DNA of 64,000 bases from Agriotes lineatus (lineage: Eukaryota; Arthropoda; Insecta; Coleoptera; Elateridae): the NCBI GenBank assembly GCA_940337035.1, contig CALNHX010007683.1:1-64000 (forward strand), written 5' to 3'. Below the pieces are notes generated by a model. That model was given only the letters and a program-made list of their open reading frames with translations. It searched no databases and had not been told where the DNA came from. Below, one piece after another: positions 15,990 to 27,681 of the stretch. The position numbers were made by a program, and so were the translations under genes. Numbering within the stretch: position 1 is the first letter of the stretch; each line of letters starts with the position of its first letter.

Positions 15990-15995
15990 GGTTTT
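15985..15995. other. virus-host junction
   Basis: Left of 15990 the sequence is viral lef-5 code ending in (AAT)n. Right of it, CG dinucleotides become much rarer, long reading frames vanish and transposon-like repeats begin. The junction sits inside a microsatellite, so microhomology-mediated joining or a repeat-induced misassembly are both possible. Confidence 0.75.
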
Positions 15996-16767
15996 CTCTG
16001 CTTAGTGCTACACTGCATAGCGCTACATCGCTTATAATTTTAGTACTCAACTCCACCACGCGTCAACGGACAAATGGCGCTCTGATAAAAATGGGTGTTA
16101 TCTTGGCTTATGTGGAATTTACACAGGAAATCAGTAAAATGATTTTATTAAATATATAAACATGGAATACTCTCATACAATTAATTCAGTAATCTAAATA
16201 ACTAGTACACTACTTTAAAACAAAATTCTTGTACGAAAAGGTAAGCAAAAGTGATTTAACACTAAAAATGTTTTTTCACATAAATGCTACATCCACATAT
16301 GACCACATGCAAATCGCAAGTGCAACAATGGTTGCCTGCTTTTACATAAACTACAATTTTTTTTTGTATTTTGCATTTCAATTTTACTAGAATAAAATAA
16401 GAAAGGTGCTAAAGGTGATAATTAAAAATAGTTATATGGTACAGTGAATAAAGAGACATATTTTTCACTCTCATCATTAAATTGTTACTACTTCAATAGA
16501 ATAGGATTTTCCAGCTACTCTCAGTTTGAGGTTGTAACTTACGCTACATTATCAAAGATAACATCAGATGATAAAAAGTAAACAAATTTAGACGTATTAG
16601 AATAGTTTTATTTTTAAATGTAAAAAGTACAAATAATAACAAAACAAATATTTCAAATGTAGACATACACTGTTAAAAAATTAATATAAAATTTAACCAT
16701 TTGTAACTAATTAAGAAACAGAAAGACAGTAAACAATTGAATCAGTTGGAATAGTAAATTAAACATA
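15996..16767. other. host sequence, nothing recognised
   Basis: AT-rich single-copy-looking sequence without a reading frame above about 60 codons and without a clear repeat. Confidence 0.5.
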
Positions 16768-17372
16768 TAGTGTCCGCCAAAAAGTCGGCATATGGAAAAA
16801 AAATTTATTTTTCATTTTACAGGATTTTTGTAACAGTAATTCATTTACAGGGCTAGATTAGAGTTTCTTGAAGCCATTTAAATAGATATTAATTAGAATT
16901 GAAAAATATTTCTCCTAAAAAGCACCTTGCATAAAAAACGTAAAAATTATGCAAACACTACTTTTCGGTAAACAATAAAAAATCTAAAGAAGTAATTAAC
17001 ATTTTATATTATTTTTTCCCAGTATAAATTTTTAGTCTTCACATAAAAAAATTTGAATTTTAATATTAAGTCTTGATATGTGAAATTTTGAAAAACTGAA
17101 AAATTTATTTTTAGCTAAAGTTAAAAAATATTAGGGGTTTTCTGGCCTTGAGATTGTTCAGTTCGCTAAAAATAACACGCCTTTAAAAAAAAATCTCATG
17201 GATATCTTACTTAGTTTCCGAAAAATAGCACTTCGGATTTTGACAGTTCGAAAAACTCAATTTTCTAAAGAAGTAAAAATCACTCGGTATATATGATAGG
17301 GGCTAAATAGGTTTTTAGACAAGCACAAATTATTACCGTAAGTTTTATGCCGACTTTTTGGCGGACACTGTA
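16768..17372. mobile_element. inverted-repeat DNA element (MITE), about 600 bp
   Basis: The left end TAGTGTCCGCCAAAAAGTCG and the right end at 17346-17371 are inverted copies over about 24 bp (GTGTCCGCCAAAAAGTCGGCAT core). Flanking TA dinucleotides fit a Tc1/mariner-type target duplication. There is no transposase inside, so it is non-autonomous. Confidence 0.8.
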
Positions 17373-17484
17373 TATGCAACTTCAATTACAAATTTTAAAC
17401 TAATATAATTCTAATCATTGTATAATAAAACAAACTAGAATTGGGAAAAAATATGCACATAATTTCAAAATATACCCATACCAT

Positions 17485-17995
17485 AGCTGCGCACATGAAC
17501 ATGATTGTAGAGGTACGATATGAGTTTTACATGATCTAGGTTAACTGAGCCAGTGTATTCCTAAAATCATGATAAAAATCAACAAAGCAGTAGGTACCAA
17601 TAATCGAACAGCGTGTGCAATGCGTTTTGTGGTATGAACAATTCCAAAGTGTTGCACGTGTTAAAAGACGGTTTAGACGTGACTTCGGTATCAGAACAGC
17701 ACCTAAGTACGATGGTAACAGTCGTTTAAGGCATACGACAGCATTTGAATATCAGAAACACTGTAGTCTTCCTCAAACGACTGATACCATCGCATGTCAT
17801 CGTATTTAGCTGCTTCTCTGACACCACACTCAATCAAAACTCGCACACGTTACACTTTGGAATAAATTGTTCATAGCACAAAATGCACTGCACATACTGC
17901 TGGATTGTATGTACCATTTTGTACACTCGTTTCATGATCTTGGGCAGAAATTTGGCTCACCTAACTAGATCATGTAGAACTCCTGTTTTGTGCAT
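17485..17995. mobile_element. foldback element carrying transposase N-terminus fragments on both arms
   Basis: The outer arms (TACATGATCTAG-x-TTAACTGAGCC near 17530 and its inverted partner near 17950-17975) and inner arms (GCGTTTTGTGGTATGAACAATT near 17623 and its inverted partner near 17865-17890) fold on each other. The inner arm of the left half encodes Cys-Val-Leu-Trp-Tyr-Glu-Gln-Phe-Gln-Ser-Val with Val-Lys-Arg-Arg-Phe-Arg-Arg (frame 17615-17809). This is the helix-turn-helix start typical of DUF4817/mariner-type transposases. A partial relative occurs at about 42,285-42,350. Confidence 0.65.
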
Positions 17996-18309
17996 ATGAT
18001 GATGGCATTATCTCTGAATATCATACATACATTTTGAATTATCCCTAATCCAACTGATAACCCTGTATAATTAAGCTAGTACATAAAAATCTATAAATTA
18101 CATTTTCTAGTAAACTATTAAGCGTGCATAGGCAGTAGCAGTTGATATGAGACGTTACATATTTCGTGTAAGAGCCAGCGACAAAATTTGTTAAGTCATT
18201 TCATCAAGAAAATATTCCATTGCTGATATTTGGTTGGGAAGTCTGTCTGGATTCCAGTGGTCGAAAGAGCTACGACAGGGGCGCAAAAGGGGTAGAGATA
18301 ATTCCATAT
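17996..18309. other. host sequence, nothing recognised
   Basis: AT-rich sequence with no supported gene or repeat end. Confidence 0.4.
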
Positions 18310-18563
18310 CTTATGGTCCTTGAGAAAAGTATCCCCAGTAAGTCATGTTTGGTTATGTGATACCGACCTGACAAAATGTCAGGTATATACTTGTAAATTA
18401 GGTTATAATTTTTGACGTTTGACAAATATTTTTAGCTATACCGGTATTTGTCAAATGTAAAAAAGTATAACCTAATTTGAAAAGTAAACGTGACATGTCT
18501 GTGAGGTCATTTTCACATAACTAAACATGACCTACTGGGGATACCTTTCTCAAGGACCATAAG
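18310..18563. mobile_element. inverted-repeat MITE, about 254 bp
   Basis: About 60 bp at the left end (starting CTTATGGTCCTTGAGAAAAG) recur inverted at the right end with few mismatches. A second, inner inverted pair (TTTGACAAATA / TATTTGTCAAA) lies near 18418-18455. No coding capacity. Confidence 0.8.
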
Positions 18564-18958
18564 AAATTGAAATGTACTCTGTTCACTATGGTCCCGGATT
18601 GTTAAAAATGATGTTTTGTGGTAGCACTGTTGAATTTCGATTGGTTTTTTTTGTTACTACTAGGTTGGACAACGCAAAACCGTAATTTTGAAAAATTGGG
18701 TTTTTGTTACCTGGCAACTTTTATTTATTTTTGCTTAATTTCACTTCGAAAAATAACCTATAATTTATAGTTTTGACATTAGTAACTTAATTAATTGTTT
18801 CTAGTTACCCAGAGCTTGACTTAAAAGTATTAACCATGATATACGGGATTTTTTAAATTGGATTTTGACATTGACAATCCGGGACTATAGTGGATCGAGT
18901 TTACCAAGAGATCAAATCAATTTATAATCAGCGTCGCCTGTGACATGTGTCATAAGTT
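18564..18958. other. host sequence, nothing recognised
   Basis: AT-rich with short T runs; no gene supported. Confidence 0.4.
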
Positions 18959-19124
18959 TGGCAGTTTTGAAGTGTATTGTTGGTGGCACTGTCAGTGTAT
19001 GTCAAATTCGAGATTAGGTTAGGTTTTGTGTCAGTCTGTGTTAAATAACAAACACAACCTAACCTGCTAACCTCAAATTGGACATACACCGACACTGCCA
19101 CCAATAATATACTTCAGTACTGCC
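18959..19124. mobile_element. palindromic MITE, about 166 bp
   Basis: The left arm begins TGGCAGTTTTGAAGTGTATT and contains AGGTTAGGTT. The right arm is its inverted counterpart ending in a GGCA complement near 19121. A diverged relative lies at about 25041-25151 with the same AAACCTAACCT core. Confidence 0.7.
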
Positions 19125-20037
19125 CAATATATAACACGAATTTCAGGCCACCCTAGCTGATCTCTTATCTACCCCTTTGCACCACTGCTGCAGCCCTCCC
19201 CACCATCGAAAACCAGGCCAACATCCAAATCAATTATCAGCGATATTAAGAGAATATAATTGCAAGAAATATTTTCTTAATAAAATGACGCAACTATATT
19301 TGTAGCAGGCCCTCCGTCTAATTAGGTACTTAACAGTAAGCACTTACTACTACAACCACAGATGTGAATAATACAAAAGGCAGACATGCTATACACCAAA
19401 AATTTATGAGCAAAATTGCAGTTTCTAAATAAATAAATAAATATGCATCTTAAATGTAAGAGATTATGCTCAGGTTTAAGAGACTTTAGATTTGTTAGTT
19501 TTAAGGTATTTTTCGAATAAAGTACACTAAATGCGCATAAGTTTTTTGGTATGTTCTGCCAACGAAGACATTCTTATTTGCCTTAAGAACATTTTGTAGT
19601 GCTGCTTTAGAAGGTTTGTCTCCTTGTATTAGTAGGTGTTTAAAGTGCTTCAACAATTTAGCATCCTCTTGTTTTGACCAATGGCATCAATCTTTTCTGC
19701 AATCAGTGACACTGCAAGGACGCTTTTTCATTTGCATTCTAATTTCGGAGGCTGATGGACTTGGTGAAGAGTCACTCGTAATACCTGTCCTGAAGTTTTC
19801 ACTCTCAGGGGTCTTCAAAATTGAACAACCACCGTCAACATTCGAATCTGGAACATTTCAGAATATATATAAATTTTTTAAAAAACGCACAGTAGAAGTA
19901 CAAAATTTACATGCAAGTGTAATCAATGTAAAGCAGTTACGAATTACTATGAAGAAAATATAACAATGCTTAAAATAAACTGCACACTGAAGATAGAGCT
20001 GAGCAATTATTGTAGAACAATTGAAGACAGTGTGAAG
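19125..20037. other. host sequence, no supported gene
   Basis: Frames at 19616-19963 (+) and 19858-20094 (-) overlap on opposite strands, match no family I know and have no coding-like features. I treat them as chance. Confidence 0.4.
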
Positions 20038-20830
20038 ACGGTGCAAAAAGGAGACAGCTCCACATTTTATACGTTTTAGGGTTTTTAATGACATTAGTAA
20101 AGTGAAAAAAATCGGTTCGATTGGTACAAAAAGGATGCAGCTCCGATGTTTTATACGAGGATAAGATAGAAAATATTCTTAAAACCCAATACTGATTTGG
20201 CCCAAAAAGGAGGCAGCTCCGGAGCTACCCCCTTTTTGCACCGAAATAGTTCTGGTTTTTACCGCTTCGAGTACAAAAACTTGCAAGAAAGTATGTTTCA
20301 CTAGAGTGTATGTGGTTCTACGAGAAGCTTAAGTGTGAGGGACAAGAACGGAATAATTAAAAGCTAAGTATATTAAATATTCCGGATGCGGATGCAAGTT
20401 TAACGTAATAGTGGTTATAACAATATATACTTTGTTACTTAACGACAATGTTACATATATTCCGGATAGTTTAACGTAATAGTGGTTATAACAATATATA
20501 CTTTGTTACTTAACGACAATGGCTGTGGAGCCCTCCGAAATCAGCTATGTATATTTAATGAATAAATACAAAGTTTTTTACCGACGTTTTTAGATGTTAT
20601 TTTTTGTACTACCAAATATGGTTATCCGGAGCAAAAAAGAGGTAGCTCCAATTTCTTTTTCTGAAATATTATTTTGGTATAGGACAAAAAAAGTGTAATT
20701 TCCGAGAAATTGAAAGATATAAGACCAACTTTGATGTGAAAACGAAAAATATCTTCTAAATTCAGAATTTACTTTCACACTGCTCCCCTGAAAATTTTGT
20801 AAAAATGGAGCTGCCTCCTTTTTGCACCGG
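20038..20830. repeat. cluster of GCAAAAAGGAGGCAGCTCC-like motifs in both orientations
   Basis: Variants of a 20-bp motif occur near 20039, 20124, 20206 and 20629 in one sense and near 20222-20262 and 20805-20828 in the other. The copies at 20206-20262 abut head to head. Outer copies (20039 and 20828) face each other, so they could be ends of an element of about 790 bp, with inner copies as nested ends. Confidence 0.55.
20378..20522. repeat. two-copy tandem duplication, about 80 bp unit
   Basis: A unit starting TATTCCGGAT and ending CTTAACGACAATG is repeated immediately, the second copy lacking about 9 bp after its start. The high identity suggests a recent slip or duplication. Confidence 0.85.
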
Positions 20831-21500
20831 TGTATTCAATTATGGGGTGTGTACCTTTATCAACAACAATGGATGTTTTTCTTGTGGGAGTGTAACACGT
20901 GGTCCATTGCCATGCAGCAGGATGATATGGCGAGACAAAGTTGCACTTAACTTGCCGCAAAATAAACACTTATGGCTTTTTCGCTTGGTATCCTTGGCAG
21001 TCACTTCTTTTTGAGCAGTCTCATCTTTTTTTCTTTGGCAATAGCATTTGATGCAGGATCTGCAAATTAAATATAACGTTTTTGAATTCGTTAAGGCCTC
21101 TTTGAAATGTTTATTGATCTTATTAAGACCCCTTTCAACTAATTAAAGACTACAACGCAGACCTGACGTTTCATTAAAAAAAATCTCATTCTGAACAACA
21201 AAACACCCGCAAGATACAAAGTGATTCCACTTCAACAACAGAAACTCTAAAAATCGAGAAGATTATTGAAAAGTAAGTGCGTATTGTTTGGCTTATGAAT
21301 GTGTTTCAATACTTGGTTTCTGAGATGGACAGATACTGTGCAAAGACAATTTTGAATTCATTTGGTCAATAATTATTAAGAATATCAAAAATGTATAAAA
21401 TACACTTGATTTTATTTTAAGGAAACAAATGAATGAAAAAGAGGCATATTTTTTTAAATCCATAGGTGAAAATTAGTATATTTTACAACAAGAGATGAAA
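20831..21500. other. host sequence, nothing recognised
   Basis: Only short frames on opposite strands overlap at 20775-21014; no family is recognised. AT-rich remainder. Confidence 0.4.
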
Positions 21501-21577
21501 GTGAGGTTTTTTTGGTGAGGTGAGAGTTTGCTTAAGCGTAGCGAGTTAGCAATCTCACCGAACCAAAAAAACCGCAC
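21501..21577. repeat. hairpin-forming inverted repeat
   Basis: Arms of about 25 bp (21501-21525 and 21553-21577), with a T-run in one and an A-run in the other, are separated by about 27 bp. Probably the core of a small foldback element. Confidence 0.6.
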
Positions 21578-23464
21578 GGCGTGAATAAGATTGCGAGTGC
21601 TGTTTTGGGAGCTTTGTGAATAAATTCTGATTAAAAATTGATAATAGTACGAGCGATAATGGTTTTCTTCGAGTTAACCAAATGGCAGACATGGCATCCT
21701 GACAGTTGTAATAAATGCGAGATGTAAATAACTAATTTCTCTAGGAAAGTAAGTACATTGTCATGGAAACCGTAACAATTTTTGTAGATGTTTCCTACAT
21801 CCCTTAAATCTGACAGTATAAGGATCACTTGCAAAGAAGGTAGTGAAAAATAGTAGGTATACGTATTATGCTATTTTATTACTAGTGTATAAGTACGCCT
21901 TTAAAGCACGTGCGATGAGTTTAAGAACACGACGCAAAGCAGAGTGCTTTTAACGTCGCTAGTGATGCTATTTTTTCTACGATTGTAACAGAAATATAAA
22001 AACTTAGTTCGGTCACATTGTGTTAGATATTCTAGGTTATGTTGGCATTCAAACGAGTTTTAATATAGTATTAAAACACGCCACCAATGGCAACGTGCAA
22101 AAAAACACGTATTTCCGCCGCTAATATTAAGAGTGCTACAAACGTCGCTTTTGACACTAGAAACTGTGCAAAAAGTTGTCATTTTAACACGATCGTAGAA
22201 AAAATATAATTTTAGAAAAACGACCGTTTCCCCCATATTTACGAGAAAGTAAATAATGCTTTACAAATATTTTGAGCAATTCATAAGTTTAAATGCCAAT
22301 TCTGAAGCAAATTCCTAAAAATAATTTGATGTTATGGATGCAAACTTTCAAAAATAAAAAAACATTAAAAAACCAAGCATCTCTAAAAAAATAGTTCATA
22401 AAACCCACAACACTTTTCAATAATGTATCAAACTCGAGAGTTTCTGCAATTTAAATGGAAAGACCCGGTGTAAGTGTGCAAAATTACAACAATTAACACA
22501 ATTTTTTATCGGTTTAGTCCGACTTGTTTGAAATTTAAGCATTCAGGAATGACATAGTCCAGTTTGTGCCATTAGAAACTAAATATAATTTCAGCGACTT
22601 ATCTAAATTTTAGACAGCAACCAATGATACACTTTGAAATGGTCTTTTTTCCATAATGTTTATTTCAATTACATATTTGCTTTGCTTTGAAACGTATATT
22701 GATTGATGTCAGTTGATATATAAATCATGCAACATTTCTAGTGCCACCTGCCACCGACTATAAAAAAAAACAAAAATCATAAAACTAGTTATACAACTGT
22801 AAACACTTACCAGTTGAATGGGATAACGTCATAACGATGTCTCAGAAGATGCATAATTACAGTCTGTCAATTTTACTAGGTAGTTGAACAATGTAGCATC
22901 CAAAATCATAATCATAGATTTCATTTCCAGTAAACTGACCAAGTGGCACGCATTTCAAAATTTTGAGAGTTAACTGCTGCTCATTTCTTGCAATGATCGG
23001 TGGTACTCCCCAAGTAGATGATGGTGCTGTTAAAATAAAATCTTAATTCAAAATTTGCAAATCTCAATTGTATTATAATTATGGATTTAAAAGGTAACAC
23101 AAAACTCAAAAAGAAAGTTTAAATATATATATACAACAAAGAATTAGTACAATAAAGAATTAAAATTAAGCATGTCAAGGAATAGTTTAGAAAAATTATT
23201 TGATTTTATTAATTATTTATTTTAAACCTCCATACATGCTTGTAGTTATCGGTCAATGAATGAATGAATGAATGAATAAATTGAATAAATAAATTAAATA
23301 AATTGAATAAATAAATAAATAAATACGAATAGAAATAAATAAACTTCAGAGACATATCAAAACTGTCGTTCTTGTTAGAAGTATATTTTCGTAATGGACA
23401 TAAAACTGATGACGGCGTATGGGAATATTCTAAACAAGAATGTTGCAATTAATTTATAGAGCGT
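21578..23464. other. host sequence; low complexity near 23,250-23,330, otherwise nothing recognised
   Basis: The only distinct structure is a run of TGAA/TAAA tetranucleotide repeats at about 23,254-23,325. Small frames lie inside it or in AT-rich DNA and are not supported. Confidence 0.4.
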
Positions 23465-24045
23465 TTTCCGGCTGAATTCGAAATGCATTCTTCTCAAGTG
23501 ATATATGAAATCATTCATAGACTAATCAGAAATTTTAGACAAACAGGTAGTGTAGCAAGAAAACCGTGGTCTGGACATCCAATCCGAAGAACGCAAGAGG
23601 TTATTGATAATGCACAAAACATTATTGAGACTAATCCTTCAACTTCAGTAAGAAGATTAAGCCAACAAATTAATTTATCTTATGGAAATTGCCATAAGTA
23701 CAATGTTAAAAAAAGATTTAAAGCTTTTTCCTTATAAAATTCGTATGAATCACCAAATTTTCCTACGAGATTTTATTGCACGTCAAATCTATTCTGAATG
23801 GTTTAGGAACAACTTAAACGATGATGATAACCCTGAACTAGGACTGCAACGAGTAGCTGCGTACTCGGTGCTCATGAATAATTAATAATAATTTCTATCA
23901 GCAATTTGGCATGTAAATCTCCAAAATAATGCTAATTTAGAAATTATTGTTAATACACTAATCAGTAGATACATCAACTCACACCACAAGGAATGCATGA
24001 ACAAAATAAGACCGACTGGGCGTATAATGGAGTTATTCTAAACGC
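23465..24045 (+). pseudogene. degraded DUF4817/mariner-type transposase remnant
   Basis: The frame 23483-23737 reads Ile-His-Arg-Leu-Ile-Arg-Asn-Phe-Arg-Gln-Thr-Gly-Ser-Val-Ala, then Arg-Lys-Pro-Trp-Ser-Gly-His-Pro, and later Asn-Pro-Ser-Thr-Ser-Val-Arg-Arg-Leu-Ser-Gln-Gln. This is the paired helix-turn-helix DNA-binding region of mariner-like transposases. A frameshift near 23,690-23,700 moves the homology to frame 23682-23885 (Leu-Lys-Leu-Phe-Pro-Tyr-Lys-Ile). The catalytic domain is missing or decayed. Not functional. Confidence 0.7.
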
Positions 24046-25040
24046 ATAATATAAAAAAATTGTTTCAACGTCAATAAAGAACACACAAACATGTAACGCA
24101 CTAACATTGTGAACCACGAGGTTTATTAAATAAAAAACAATTGCACTTACATTCCTTCTTGTTGCTAATAAAAATGATTATCCAGTAGTTAACACTTCTG
24201 CACTTGTCTGTAACAACACCCACAACTGTTTTGTTCACTTCGAACAAGGACACAAGGAGAACGCTAAAACAGAATACGTTATTTTTAAAGCAAATGTTTA
24301 CACACGTAGTAACATTTTATCGCGTCCTGCAAACTTCGCGCGCAAGTGAGGTCAGCTTTTACGTATCAACAAAGGGCATATATGCTCTTTGGTATCAAGT
24401 TCATATAGTGTTTACGTTTGGTTTTAAAAGACTTAATATAGCAACCCGCATAATGTATTTATTCGAGATTTTGAACCAACAAGAAAGTAGATAAGACATT
24501 TATTGGGAAGCCTGTTTTACTTAACCCCTTAAACCCGTACAAAGAAAATCACAAATAAGTCTACCGGTAGGTAGTAAAGGTTTGTCAAGTTTCATTTGGA
24601 GATTTATTCTGAATTTTCAGTGAAACAACAAAAATCCTCTCTAATATCTCTGCAAAGGTTGGAATTGAACTTATGTTTATATGAACCTTTTTTGTCTATT
24701 TGTGGCGTAAATTCAGTCACTACAATATGGACAGGCATTTCAGTTACACCCTGTATATACAGGGCCCGGCAACGATGCGGGGCTGGAAGATTGTTCTAAA
24801 AGTATGAGAGTTACATAACATTTGTCTAGATAAAAGTTGTAGATACTAAAATGATGCACATTAGTAAAATGTTTTTATTGTACAAGGTGGCTCACAAAAG
24901 TGTGGCGTACCAAACTTACTCTCTCTTTTTTAAATAGAATGCCCTATAGTTTGGTATAATAAGGTATGATCAAAAATAATTTTCATCTAGTATGGCTATG
25001 GTATATGAATTGCAGCAGGTCCTGGATAGCCTGAATCAGT
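24046..25040. other. host sequence, no supported gene
   Basis: A short self-complementary stretch CCCTGTATATACAGGG near 24,751 may be a decayed element end. Frames at 24204-24494 and 24596-24799 look like chance. Confidence 0.4.
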
Positions 25041-25151
25041 TGGCAGTACTGAAGTGTATTGTCAGTATATGTCAAATTCGAGATTTGCAGGTTAAGTTTT
25101 GCGTCAGTGTGTGTCAAATGACAAACAAAACCTAACCTACTAACCTCGTGT
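25041..25151. mobile_element. partial copy of the 18959-19124 MITE
   Basis: TGGCAGTACTGAAGTGTATT followed by GTCAAATTCGAGAT and later AAACCTAACCT recur in the same order as in the longer copy. The right arm is truncated. Confidence 0.65.
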
Positions 25152-25470
25152 CTACATAAATTTACCATAGTTACGGTATCATTTTTACTTTAGTCCCTAG
25201 GGATTAAATGAGCTACTTTAGTCCCCGTAAACAGGGACTAAAGTATCAACTTTAGTCCCGGAAGTGCAAAAAATTATTTTGGACATTTGACTTTTCCTTT
25301 GACGGAAATTAAAATTATTTTTACATACTTGATAAATCATTTATTTTCTTACGAATATTAAAATAATAAATTTGGCAATGCGGTGGCAAGAAAAAGTCGA
25401 ACTGACACAGACAGAAAAAAAATCATAGCCAACTCTATCTCAAAAAGATCGTGAACGGATTATATGTCCA

Positions 25471-25741
25471 AAAATGAGTCGTTTTCCTGTTACAAAAACC
25501 TGACAACAAGTAATGTCAACACTCTGAATAATTAAATTTTTGGTTTGTTTATTTGATGGAAGCCCACTAGATACATTTTAACTTTCTTCGAATGGTAACT
25601 GATATCACCTCCGTGTCATGTCTCCATGGATAATTAATTCTTTTATTTCATTATGGCTGAAAATAAAATAATAATTCTTCGTAAATAATCTGAAGTTTCA
25701 ACACAAAAATTACTGTAAGTAACAGGAAAACGACTCATTTT
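25471..25741. mobile_element. inverted-repeat MITE, about 270 bp
   Basis: The ends AAAATGAGTCGTTTTCCTGT and its inverted copy at 25719-25741 give about 24-bp terminal inverted repeats. A right-hand partial copy lies at 29237-29428, where it adjoins another Helentron-like element in the same way. Confidence 0.75.
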
Positions 25742-25965
25742 TACTTCCTTTTACACTAAAGGAAGTATTGGATTCACCCCAAAAATTCGAAATTGAGTTT
25801 TCAACAGATCTTCACGTTTTAGAGTCCCCTGATCCCAAAAACATATTTTTTTCATTGGTCTGTCTGTCTGTGTGTGTGTCTGTCTGTCTGTCTGTCTGTC
25901 TGTCTGAATTGATATCGAAGCAATAAACACTCATACACTTGACAAAAATTTTCGGCAATTTGTCG
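25742..25965 (+). mobile_element. Helentron/DINE-1-like fragment A
   Basis: It starts with ACTTCC-x-GGAAGT, an inverted 5' motif, followed by ATTGGATTCACCCCAAAAATT, then a GTCT/GTGT microsatellite. The GTCT-type microsatellite after short subterminal inverted repeats is a known hallmark of DINE-1/HINE elements. Its 3' part is lost. Confidence 0.5.
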
Positions 25966-26511
25966 ACCGCTCGCGGTATTGTATATGAACATTGTGCTCT
26001 CCACTACAGTTAGAACGTATTTTACTCTCATTCCAAATCATAATTTTGATTTTCCCTGTATATCAGCCAATGTTTTAAAAATTTTGTACTTGATTATGGA
26101 TCTACAAGTCATGCAGAGCTTTTTATCAAGAATTTTTTTTGTGAAATGTAAGATAAACTTTTTCTCTATTTGTATAAAACTTTTTGGGACACACTGTATA
26201 ACAATTGTTTTCAATAGTAATATGAAAACATACATAAATATCTCTTTTTCCTCATTTTCAATGGATAAGGTATAAAAAACTGTATTTTTCTACATAATTA
26301 TCATACATATTGTTTAAACAATATAAATAATTTCGTCCCCGCTTCAAAAGGTTTCTGATTTCAAATAATATAAAAAAATTTTTTTTTTAAAAATCATCAA
26401 AATCGGAGCTGTTTCTGAGGACTTCCGAGTAAAAGGCTTTATTGACGCGACTAAAATATATGCCCTAGTCTCCACATCAACTCGTGTTCTTTTAAATCTG
26501 GTCTGTCCTTT
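25966..26511. other. host sequence between Helentron-like copies, nothing recognised
   Basis: AT-rich; the overlapping frames at 25979-26275 (+) and 26038-26235 (-) are not supported as genes. Confidence 0.4.
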
Positions 26512-27681
26512 TTACTTCCGTTTACTATAAAGGAAGTATTGGATTCACCCCAAAAATTCGAAATTGAGTTTTCAACGGATCTTCACGTTTTAGAGTCCCC
26601 TGATCCAAAAAACATATTTTTTTTCATTGGTCTGTCTGTGTGTGTGTGTGTCTGTGTGTGTGTGTGTCTGTCTGTGTGTCTGTCTGTCTGTGTGTCTGTC
26701 TGTGTGTCTGTCTGTGAACAGAATATCTCAAAAACGAAAAGAGGTATGGCGTTGAAACTTCATATATAAGTTTTGTGTAATATGTAGATGAGACAGCAAG
26801 CTTTTGAAGGAAATCGCACAACCGGAAGTATGGTGTTTACTTTTGGGATTTTTCAGTTTTTTTTCGATTTTTTCAAAAACGGGTCTAACGATTTTTTTCA
26901 AACTTTGCATTTTTTTGTCTTTTTTTTTCATGTGTATTGATGTGAGATGGGTGATTTTCCAGTTGAATACTTCAAAAATGGATTTCCTTTGTTTTCTTTT
27001 CTATTTTTTTTATTAACTCCTATTTTAAAGGGAACACCCGGTATATTATTACATTATTGAACCGTTTTTGTAGAATATGTAGTTTTGAAAATTTTTGACA
27101 AAAATGAAATTTGTGACTAATTATAAGATCACTGTAAAATGTAGTTGTGGGAGTGTATCACACCAGATTTTTGGACATATGTTTATTCAACTTTTTTCAT
27201 CATTTTGATGACTAGAATACGCTCCTGAAGTAGCGGCCTACATTTATGTTACACCCTGCATATAAATGAATGTTTCTTTGTCCCGCATGCATTCTAATAC
27301 CATTCATCCGATTGCGACGAAACTTTGGTGAGTTATTGTGAGCACACCCCCGAAGGCTTATGAACAACCATTTTACAACAGGTGGCGCTGGGGTCGAGAT
27401 ATTTCGATAATTTGTATTTATGTTCCGATTTAACTCATATTCGGAATATATGTTGGTTACGTGGAAAGAAATGTTTATACAAAAAATCAACCCGGTAGGT
27501 GGCGCTGGAGTCAAAATATTTACGAAAATGTGTATTTTTGGACCGATTTAGCTTATATTCGGAATATACGTTGGTTACGTAGAGAGACATGTTTATACAA
27601 AAAAATGAACCTGGTAGGTGGCGCTGGAGTCAAGTTATTTACAAAAATGTGTATTTATGGTCCGATTTAGCTCATATTCGG
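26512..27681 (+). mobile_element. Helentron/DINE-1-like element B (3' truncated)
   Basis: It opens with the same ACTTCC...GGAAGT motif, has a long (GT/GTCT)n run at 26,628-26,715 and ends in about 2.6 copies of a 117-bp tandem repeat (27,381-27,681) marked by GGTGGCGCTGG. It is cut at 27,681 by the compound palindrome. The frames overlapping the microsatellite are low-complexity shadows. Confidence 0.55.

Noticed and set aside
26539..26821. Cys/Val/Ser-rich frames on both strands
   Set aside because: They are the (GT/GTCT)n microsatellite of a Helentron-like element read in frame.
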